This document shows, piece after piece, positions 1 through 5,573 of a stretch of 6,675 nt of DNA (its first letter is position 1; every line of letters starts with the position of its first letter). The stretch lies in contig CALMYW010000502.1 in assembly GCA_937873665.1 (NCBI GenBank), forward strand, positions 1 to 6,675. The letters are read 5' to 3'. This DNA is from an uncultured Sphingorhabdus sp. (GTDB lineage: Bacteria; Pseudomonadota; Alphaproteobacteria; Sphingomonadales; Sphingomonadaceae). Made by a program: the position numbers and the translations under genes. The notes below the pieces were generated by a model, which saw only the letters and a program-made list of their open reading frames with translations, was not told the origin of the DNA and did not search any database.

Positions 1-161
1 TAGCCACAGGCATTCTCGATGGAATTTCTCTCTGATGCACTGACGCGAGATAGATCCGGCTGGCCACCGGAGTTTGCTAATTTGGCCAGCTCTAGTTGTT
101 GGCATCGGTAATAGTCGGCCGGCCCATTGACGCGTTTGTGATAGCCACACGCATTCTCGAT
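1..161 (-). repeat. 47-residue (141-base) Cys-containing tandem repeat, cut by window edge
   Basis: The protein motif IENACGY occurs at residues 352-358 and begins again at 399, so the period is 47 residues or 141 bases. At DNA level, 1-20 and 142-161 match at 19 of 20 positions; the rest of the second unit lies outside the window. Each full unit has two Cys (NACGY and YYRCQQ) about 15 residues apart, and is preceded by a Ser-Glu-rich lead (PSEQ, SASER). Repeats of this style (IE.AC, then GPA.Y..C, then QL..L) are known from memory in proteobacterial envelope proteins. Paired Cys suggest a disulfide-stabilised helical hairpin in the periplasm, which is inference. Confidence 0.75.
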
Positions 162-1214
162 TGCAACCTGTTCTGAAGGACTGGCCATCGAGACATCAGG
201 CTTCCCGCTGGATAGTGATCGCTGTGGCTGGGGTATCGGGGCAGTGGCCAGTGTCGGCGTAGAAGAGGACTTAGAAACCGTAGTCGTAGCTGCAGTTGCA
301 GTCGCGGCTGCGGCAGAGGGCGTATGTGCGCGCTCTAGCTGGAGCAACAACGCTTGATCTGCCAGGCCGGTAGCCGCCAAACCTCTGTCTTGCTGGAATG
401 AGATGATGGCCGAACGAGTGCCCTGCCCCATCACCCCATCCGGAGTTCCGACGCTGTAGCCAAGCTCATTTAGGTTGCGTTGAATGGTTTGCACGGTCGA
501 ATTCGGAGGAGGGTGCGACGGTACTGACTCCGACCTGGTAGATGTACGAGCGAATCTGCTTCTACCTTCATTCTGGAACAGACTTCGGTACGGCTCGATG
601 TCCCTACGCGCGCTTTCCAGTGCACCGCTTCGATAGCGGAAGCTCCCGCAGCGGCTGTTGTAATCAGCCACCATCGCGTTGAAGCGATCAACGTCTAAGT
701 CGATGTAGTTATTGAGAGCCGATTTCGCACCCTCCATACGGATGTCCTCCGCCAAGCAGTAGCGAATCTGAGCCATTGAAAACACCAGATCCTGACCAAC
801 AGTTGGCATTGACTCTTGGGGGCGGGATGGTGCTTCCGGCACATCTGGCGATTGTGAGTAGATTGGCGTGGCGGTCTGCGCGGGAGCCGAGTAGGCGGAA
901 ACCGGCGCCATGGTGTGCTTGTTGAACTGGCCAATCAGCCAGAGCACGCCGATGACGGCTGCGATGCCCAACAGCCACTTGCCACCGGACGAGCCCTGAG
1001 ACGATTGCGTAGGCGGCTGCTGGTACGTCTGGCGTGGTTGCGGCTTCGTTTGAGTGGCCTGCGTGGCTGGACGCGAGGCGCTCGGCCCAGGCGCCGCAGG
1101 CTCCTTCTTGGGTATAGGAGGTGGTGGCGTCGTGTCCACATTGGACACGAGCGAGGAAAGGCCCGCAAAGCCTTTGCCCTCCCCCTTCTCCTGCTCGTCA
1201 TTTTCCCCTGTCAC
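1..1214 (-). CDS. Membrane-anchored peptidoglycan-binding-domain protein with Cys repeats (3' end beyond window)
   Basis: Open from GTG at 1214 to the left edge: 404 complete codons, no stop, C-terminus missing. Seen in order: a polar, Pro/Gln-rich tail (residues 1-79); one hydrophobic segment (about 80-97, WLLGIAAVIGVLWLIG); a Pro/Ser-rich stretch; a probably helical domain with QIRYC, VDRFN, DYNSRCGSFRYR and two Cys (about 143-220); a PG_binding_1-like domain (about 239-295, with TVQTIQRNLNELGY, GTPDGVMGQGTRSAI and FQQDRGL); an Ala/Thr/Ser-rich linker (about 299-345); and the start of 47-residue repeats with IENACGY and YYRCQQ. No cleavable signal peptide is visible. The layout suggests an N-in membrane anchor with a periplasmic, wall-binding C-terminal part; topology is inferred. 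It follows the ATPase stop by 12 bases and in the same frame, so it is probably the last known gene of the chaperone operon. The start is the only initiation codon between that stop and codon 22; a GGGG lies 8 bases upstream and GAGG only 3 bases upstream, so the ribosome site is mediocre. Similar architectures occur in uncharacterised proteobacterial proteins; the exact function is unknown. Confidence 0.85.
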   Translation of the reverse strand, partial: MTGENDEQEKGEGKGFAGLSSLVSNVDTTPPPPIPKKEPAAPGPSASRPATQATQTKPQPRQTYQQPPTQSSQGSSGGKWLLGIAAVIGVLWLIGQFNKHTMAPVSAYSAPAQTATPIYSQSPDVPEAPSRPQESMPTVGQDLVFSMAQIRYCLAEDIRMEGAKSALNNYIDLDVDRFNAMVADYNSRCGSFRYRSGALESARRDIEPYRSLFQNEGRSRFARTSTRSESVPSHPPPNSTVQTIQRNLNELGYSVGTPDGVMGQGTRSAIISFQQDRGLAATGLADQALLLQLERAHTPSAAAATATAATTTVSKSSSTPTLATAPIPQPQRSLSSGKPDVSMASPSEQVAIENACGYHKRVNGPADYYRCQQLELAKLANSGGQPDLSRVSASERNSIENACG

Positions 1215-1226
1215 TACCCTCGCCCC

Positions 1227-2669
1227 TTAAACGAAACCGATCCGCCGCTTGGTTTGGCCACCACCCTCACGTTCCCTCGCCGGTGAGGAGTTCAGCGCAG
1301 CCAACAGGCTTGCCTGATCCAGCCGATCCTTGCCGGATCGTGCTGCCAGTCTCGCGCCCTCGCGCACCACAAAAGAGACGTCCGACAGCGGCCTGCCTGC
1401 CAGCGCCTTCGCCAGTGGCTTGGAGTCCACGTGCGACTCTGTGGGCAAGGAGGACAGCAGCTTGTCCAGCAGCGACTGCACCTCAGTCTCACTGGCAAAA
1501 TCCACCTTGATGACGTGATCGAAGCGGCCTCTGCGCTGGATTGCGGGGTCGATCATGTCGATCCGGTTGGTCATGGCGATGATCAGCACGTCATTCTTCA
1601 CGGCCTCCGGGATGCGGCGCAGGAACTCCGCCACTTCCTCGACCCGATGATGCCCCGAACCCATCTCGCGATCGGCTAGAAATGCTTCCATCTCATCGAT
1701 CACGAGGACCGACGGCGAGTTCTCCATTGCCTGGTCGAATACCTGGGCAACCTTCTTGCTGGTCTCGTGAATGTAGGGACTAGCGACGCTCGATGCGTCG
1801 ATCTGGAAGCTCGGCCAGCCGAGGAAGTCCACCAACTGGTCGACCGCAAAGGTTTTGCCACAACCCGGAGGACCGTGAAGGATCACCGCCGATGGGAACT
1901 CGATACCCAGTGCCTTGTAGCGGTCGCGATGCAGGATGATGTCGACGATGTGCTCATTGAAGAAGGCTGCCAGCCCTGGACGCCCAGCGAGCTCGAAGAC
2001 CTTTTGGGGTTCCGGCTTGTCGCGTTTAGCTTCCTCCACCTTCTCGGCAGGCGCAGCTTCCGTTATTTCGGTAGGAGGCGCTTGCTTGCGCTGCAGTGGA
2101 ATGATTTCCCCTACCTCGAAGCCAGCCGCTTGCACGACATCCTTTAGGTGGCTCGCGCCCAACCAGCTCATAGTCTGTCGCAATCTACGGAAGGACTTGG
2201 CAGATATGGGAGCGCCGCCGGTCAGCCAGTACCCAAGAACAACGTCATCATCGGCCTGAGAGCTGATGCTGTACGTTGGGAGAAGTCGGCTGATCTTCTC
2301 CACGTACAAGGCATCCTGCAGTGGCGATGCCGGATCAATTTCGCGAGTCGCCTTCAAGGCCAACGCGAAGGCCAGGGCCTCGACCTTGGTATCCGGAGAC
2401 CGAGCCTCACTAACGGGCAGGATGACCTGGCTAGTACCGCAAGATATCGATTGGAAGTCGTACTCCCCGAACCTGAAGAAACTGAACTCCCCGTCATGAA
2501 TCAAGTCAGCGGAGAGCCAGCGATCTGCCAGCTCTTGGTGAACCACCAGGGCATGCCCCTTCCCGGCAGTTCCGAAGATCTGCCAGCCGGCACCTTCAAA
2601 CGCGGCGGAGCCGATCTTTGCGCCATCTGGTAACAGGAACCCATTGGGTAACCAAGCATCAATAGCCAC
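1227..2669 (-). CDS. AAA+ ATPase with uncharacterised N-terminal half
   Basis: A 480-residue protein if started at GTG 2669. The AAA+ module is at about 224-460: Walker A GPPGCGKT (266-273), pore-loop-like SPYIHE (297-302, aromatic Y299), Walker B VLVIDE (321-326, D325/E326), sensor-1 AMTN (N368), arginine-finger RRGRFD (R379/R380/R382), and a helical lid near 425-443 (GRPLSDVSFVVREGARLAA). Every catalytic element is present, so active ATP hydrolysis as a ring, probably hexameric, is expected. The pore aromatic points to threading or remodelling of proteins, as in classic FtsH/p97-type domains. No protease motif (HEXXH) is present. Residues 1-190 match no family I recognise; a charged, Pro/Glu/Lys-rich linker (about 194-223) joins the halves. 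Context: it follows the Hsp70 stop directly, so a role with the chaperone as unfoldase or disaggregase is plausible. Start: TTG at 2675 would overlap the Hsp70 stop as TTGA and add two residues; GTG 2669 has GAGG six bases upstream and is preferred. Confidence 0.9.
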   Translation of the reverse strand: MAIDAWLPNGFLLPDGAKIGSAAFEGAGWQIFGTAGKGHALVVHQELADRWLSADLIHDGEFSFFRFGEYDFQSISCGTSQVILPVSEARSPDTKVEALAFALALKATREIDPASPLQDALYVEKISRLLPTYSISSQADDDVVLGYWLTGGAPISAKSFRRLRQTMSWLGASHLKDVVQAAGFEVGEIIPLQRKQAPPTEITEAAPAEKVEEAKRDKPEPQKVFELAGRPGLAAFFNEHIVDIILHRDRYKALGIEFPSAVILHGPPGCGKTFAVDQLVDFLGWPSFQIDASSVASPYIHETSKKVAQVFDQAMENSPSVLVIDEMEAFLADREMGSGHHRVEEVAEFLRRIPEAVKNDVLIIAMTNRIDMIDPAIQRRGRFDHVIKVDFASETEVQSLLDKLLSSLPTESHVDSKPLAKALAGRPLSDVSFVVREGARLAARSGKDRLDQASLLAALNSSPAREREGGGQTKRRIGFV

Positions 2670-2671
2670 GA

Positions 2672-5158
2672 TCAACCTCGCCTGATGTTTGAGCCTTCCA
2701 TCATGTCGTCGACACTGGAAGCCCCCATTCGAATGGACGACAGCTTTCCAACGACCGCTCGCAACTTGTCGATGTCGTTGGCCTTGAGCGCCTCCGCACC
2801 AATGGCAATCAACTGGGCGTGTTCGTTGACGTCCTGGAACATGTATGTCCGTTCGGCATACATCTTGAAGCGATCAATCACGAACCAATCCTGGCGCCAC
2901 AGAATCTCAAAGTTGCGCCCCCGTAGCTCATCCAGGTGCGATTCAAAGTCACCACTGTTGTTGTCGATGGCGCGCTGTGACGTCCTTGCCAGGTTGTCGA
3001 ATGCCGTGGCTTCAGTAGGTCGAGCATGCTGCCGCACTACTTCGTCAAAGAATCCGATGACATGGTCAAGATCCAGCTGACGAATATCCTTCAGGTTGCT
3101 CTTGCGCACCGCGGCCAGCAGCTTCTTGGCTTCCTGCACCAGATCGTCTGCCTGCTTAGCGTTCTCCGGATCATGCTGGCCGCGGGTGATCGCCTCAGCC
3201 TGCTCGAGCTTCTCCCGCGCCTGATCAAAGCGCGGATCCGACACCTTGCCTTCCATCTCCTCCAAACGACTGAGTGCGTGTTCCGACTGCTCCTCGATGA
3301 GCTTTGACTCCTTGGAATAGTCGCGCTGCCCAGATTGACGCGAGTAGAAGTTTCGTCCGCTATGGAACGAACCGCCAATGGACGGAACCGAAACCTCCAT
3401 CTGAATGTTGCCGGAGTCGAGCACTTCGTACTCGCAGACGAGCTCGGCGCCTTTCGCAATGACACCATCATCAAAGTCAGAGCCCTTGATCTCGAACATT
3501 CCGATCATGCGGTTGTCCGTAATCGGATCGGAAATTTCGCCCTCCCAAAGCTTGAACTTGAGGGATCCGGCATCACCGGCTTTCAAGGTCTCGTCGGCCC
3601 GATAGACCTTCCTTCCCTTCTTCGGCAGCTGGTCACCGTCTCTGACCAGGAAATCGAGTTCCGGGCGCCCCTTCTCCCTTACCTCCACGCCAACGGAGTG
3701 GGAAGCGGGGATGGCATCAATGCTCGCGGCGGTACGTGAAATGACAATCTTGTCTTCCTTCAGCGCGATGGGTGCGCCATTGGAGTCAAAGACGAAAATT
3801 TTGAACAGATTCTCTCCGGGCTTGGTCAGGGCTACCTCCACCCCGGCGCCGTCCTTCAGTTCGATACGACCGGATGACCACCCGGTATCCAGGCTGTCCA
3901 CCTGGAACTCTGCGCCCGCGGCAGAACCCTTGCCGAGTTTGAGTACCACCCGGGCCTTGATGTCGGGCGTCCTCGCGTTGTAGTTGATCGTTAGATCCAG
4001 GCCGCCACCGGCGCTGATGGTTCCGCGTGCGCTCTTGCGTCCCCGTGCCTGCGTTTTCCAGTCGATGGACTCGGCGAACACCGCCGCGCCTTCCGCAACA
4101 GCCGTCATCGGATTGACCTCGGTAGAGGCTGCGATGGCGAGTTCCTGGGCGACCTTGTCACGAAGCGGACGGTACTGGGTAGGGCCGCCGACGAACACGA
4201 TCCGCTCGATGTCATTGGCGGTAAGTCCAGCCTTCTCGAGTGTCTCCCGTGTGGCATGAATGGATTCGTCGACCTTTGCGGAGATCAGCTCGTCGTAACG
4301 CTGGCGCTCAATCGGGATGTCGAGGTAGATCTCTTCACCGGCCTCGTCGCGGACGCCTATCTCGGTATCCGGCGCATTGATGACGGCCTCCTCCTTCTGG
4401 GAGAGCTCGATCTTGGCCTGCTCTGCGGCAAGCGTCGCCACTCGAATCAGTGTTTTGTACTTAGGATTGGCGCTCAGGTCGTCTGGCAGGTCGAAGTTGT
4501 CAAATAGCCAGGGCTTGACGACGTTATCGAACAGGGCGCGGTCAAAGTCTCGACCGCCGCACATGGCTACGCCGCCATGTGCAAGGAGATTCACCTTTCC
4601 GCCCGTACTGTCGGCAATGGCGACGTCCAAGGTGCCGCCACCCAGGTCATACACAACAAAGATGCCATCGTTCTTTCTCTGCCGCATCACGCTCATCACG
4701 GCTGCGACCGGTTCTTGCATCAATGCAACACGGCCAATGCCCGCCATGTCGGCCGCAGCCATCGTGGCGTCCTTTTGCATCTGGTTGAACGCGGCAGGCA
4801 CCGTGATTACTGTGCCAGTGTCGCCCGCACCCCGAACCTCCTCCGGCAGGTAGCCGAACAGGGCTCGCAGGATTTCAGCCGAGCACTCTTCAGGCGTCAT
4901 GGCCACATTGACCGCTGGCAGCTTCACCGGCGTACTCGTACCGATGAACCGCTTGAACAGCGTGGCCGAGTTGCCGGGACTCCGAGCTGAATTCCGATAG
5001 GCGCGTGCACCAATGTACTTGCCGCCGCGTTTGTCGATGAAGATCGCAGATGGCGTGACGTCGTGCTGCTCAGGGCTCTTGTAGAGATGAATCCGCTCAC
5101 CGTCAAAGGAGCAGATGGCACTGTTGGTCGTGCCCAAATCGATACCGACGTACTTCAC
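2672..5158 (-). CDS. Divergent Hsp70-family chaperone (DnaK-like ATPase domain)
   Basis: An 828-residue protein, longer than DnaK (about 640). The nucleotide-binding domain (about 1-365) is complete: phosphate-1 GIDLGTTNS (5-13), FKRFIG with the catalytic-type Lys69, ITVPAAF (118-124), QEP with Glu149, phosphate-2 YDLGGGTLDVA (170-180), GGRDFD (201-206), and adenosine motif VFVGGPTQYRPLR (321-333). This supports an ATP-driven cytoplasmic chaperone. Differences from DnaK: the segment after the ATPase domain (about 362-385) has no VLLLD-type hydrophobic linker but a basic stretch (RGRKSARG) and SAGGG; the residue aligned with DnaK Thr199 appears to be Ala198; the end is IRRG with no acidic EEVD-like tail. 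Residues about 385-595 look beta-rich, resembling a substrate-binding beta sandwich; about 612-810 is charged and helical, probably an enlarged lid. Start GTG 5158 overlaps the upstream TGA as GTGA and has AGGAAGG seven bases upstream, a strong sign of coupling to the GrpE-like gene. No J-domain gene is in the window. Confidence 0.93.
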   Translation of the reverse strand: MKYVGIDLGTTNSAICSFDGERIHLYKSPEQHDVTPSAIFIDKRGGKYIGARAYRNSARSPGNSATLFKRFIGTSTPVKLPAVNVAMTPEECSAEILRALFGYLPEEVRGAGDTGTVITVPAAFNQMQKDATMAAADMAGIGRVALMQEPVAAVMSVMRQRKNDGIFVVYDLGGGTLDVAIADSTGGKVNLLAHGGVAMCGGRDFDRALFDNVVKPWLFDNFDLPDDLSANPKYKTLIRVATLAAEQAKIELSQKEEAVINAPDTEIGVRDEAGEEIYLDIPIERQRYDELISAKVDESIHATRETLEKAGLTANDIERIVFVGGPTQYRPLRDKVAQELAIAASTEVNPMTAVAEGAAVFAESIDWKTQARGRKSARGTISAGGGLDLTINYNARTPDIKARVVLKLGKGSAAGAEFQVDSLDTGWSSGRIELKDGAGVEVALTKPGENLFKIFVFDSNGAPIALKEDKIVISRTAASIDAIPASHSVGVEVREKGRPELDFLVRDGDQLPKKGRKVYRADETLKAGDAGSLKFKLWEGEISDPITDNRMIGMFEIKGSDFDDGVIAKGAELVCEYEVLDSGNIQMEVSVPSIGGSFHSGRNFYSRQSGQRDYSKESKLIEEQSEHALSRLEEMEGKVSDPRFDQAREKLEQAEAITRGQHDPENAKQADDLVQEAKKLLAAVRKSNLKDIRQLDLDHVIGFFDEVVRQHARPTEATAFDNLARTSQRAIDNNSGDFESHLDELRGRNFEILWRQDWFVIDRFKMYAERTYMFQDVNEHAQLIAIGAEALKANDIDKLRAVVGKLSSIRMGASSVDDMMEGSNIRRG
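2676..2683 (-). promoter_or_regulatory. Ribosome binding site of the AAA+ ATPase gene
   Basis: On the minus strand this reads AGGCGAGG, inside the last codons of the Hsp70 gene. Its GAGG lies 6 bases before GTG 2669 and directly abuts TTG 2675. The spacing therefore decides for GTG 2669, although its AGG half, 5 bases before TTG 2675, leaves that start possible. Confidence 0.55.
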
Positions 5159-5517
5159 AGCTGCACCTTCCTGAGCATCACCGAGCCCTCCCTTCGCAGG
5201 CCTTCCGGCCCCATGACAATTGGTTCCAGCATCTGATCGACGATCAGATGATCATCCGCGGCAAAGTCATCCAGATTGAGGGCGGATGCCGCAACGCCCG
5301 CGTCGTAGGGAAGCCCCTCGACATTGACCAACTTGAGGCCATTGGCGTCCAGGGACTCTTCCATCTTCTTCTGGAAGTAGCGAACCTGATTGAGGTAGCG
5401 ACCGGACTCACCTGCATCCAGCTTGCTGATCACGCGGGTGAACAGGCGCGAAAAACGCCAGCCCTCTACCGCCATGTCAATGAGCGATTGCTCGATCTGC
5501 TCGTTCTCAGTCTGCAA
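5155..5517 (-). CDS. GrpE-like protein, probable nucleotide exchange factor for the adjacent Hsp70
   Basis: A 120-residue protein from TTG 5517. Seen: a charged helical N-terminal half (about 1-60, with ENEQIEQSL, GWRFSRLFTRVISKL and FQKKMEESL), then GLKLVNVEGLPYDAG (60-74), an acidic stretch (LDDFAADDH), and a C-terminal beta-like segment (about 91-118, VDQMLEPIVMGPEGLRREGSV). The order of long helix, then G..YD, then short beta strands ending in a G-V-hydrophobic-R-V pattern resembles the C-terminal half of GrpE, which releases ADP from Hsp70. The protein is shorter than GrpE (about 190-200) and lacks most of the long N-terminal helix. No sequence search was possible, so the assignment rests on this pattern and on overlap with the Hsp70 gene. 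Start: TTG 5547 would give 130 residues but has no usable ribosome site; TTG 5517 has AGGGGA seven bases upstream. It follows hsdR by 56 bases with no visible terminator, so co-transcription is likely. Confidence 0.7.
   Translation of the reverse strand: MQTENEQIEQSLIDMAVEGWRFSRLFTRVISKLDAGESGRYLNQVRYFQKKMEESLDANGLKLVNVEGLPYDAGVAASALNLDDFAADDHLIVDQMLEPIVMGPEGLRREGSVMLRKVQL
5166..5172 (-). promoter_or_regulatory. Ribosome binding site of the Hsp70 gene
   Basis: On the minus strand this reads AGGAAGG, seven bases before GTG 5158 and inside the final codons of the GrpE-like gene. It is the best ribosome site in the window and fixes the Hsp70 start despite the non-ATG codon. The stop of the upstream gene overlaps this start (GTGA), so terminating ribosomes are well placed to reinitiate. 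Confidence 0.7.
5230..5250. repeat. Perfect inverted repeat, 10-base arms around one central base
   Basis: CATCTGATCG (5230-5239), one A (5240), then CGATCAGATG (5241-5250). The arms are exact reverse complements. It lies within the GrpE-like coding sequence (residues HLIVDQM), about 70-90 bases before the Hsp70 start. A one-base loop makes a simple RNA hairpin unlikely at full arm length; the shape is closer to a dimeric protein-binding site. Chance within codons is possible. Confidence 0.5.
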
Positions 5518-5524
5518 TGTCAGT

Positions 5525-5530
5525 TCCCCT
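5525..5530 (-). promoter_or_regulatory. Ribosome binding site favouring TTG 5517 for the GrpE-like gene
   Basis: On the minus strand this reads AGGGGA, seven bases before TTG 5517. The longer alternative at TTG 5547 has only GGA one base upstream, too close to work. The site therefore supports the 120-residue form. Confidence 0.55.
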
Positions 5531-5573
5531 ATACGTATCGAATTCAAATCCAGATGCTTGAAGCTTTACGTCA

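Noticed and set aside
59..90. Inverted repeat with 8-base arms (59-66 and 83-90)
   Set aside because: Short arms, a 16-base spacer, inside coding sequence and no T-run; not a terminator and expected by chance.
470..978. Short minus-strand frames of 73-89 codons within the left gene
   Set aside because: Alternative-frame shadows of the 404-codon open frame; no motifs.
935..1201. Minus-strand ATG frame starting at 1201, beginning MTSRRRGRAK
   Set aside because: It is out of frame with the long open frame from GTG 1214, which carries the membrane segment and peptidoglycan-binding motifs; its ribosome site is only three bases away, and its translation is Arg-rich without domains.
915..1286. Plus-strand open frame of 123 codons, and other plus-strand frames throughout the window
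   Set aside because: They run antisense to well-supported minus-strand genes, have Arg/Pro/Ser-rich low-complexity translations and no family motifs; typical shadows in GC-rich coding DNA.
2090..2669. Faint resemblance of the ATPase N-terminus (GWQIFGTAGKGHALVV) to a kinase glycine-rich loop
   Set aside because: No catalytic kinase motifs (HRD, DFG) follow, and the region is too short for a kinase domain.
5518..5573. Terminator or promoter between hsdR and the GrpE-like gene
   Set aside because: No stem followed by a T-run and no convincing -35/-10 pair; the gap is too short to argue for either.
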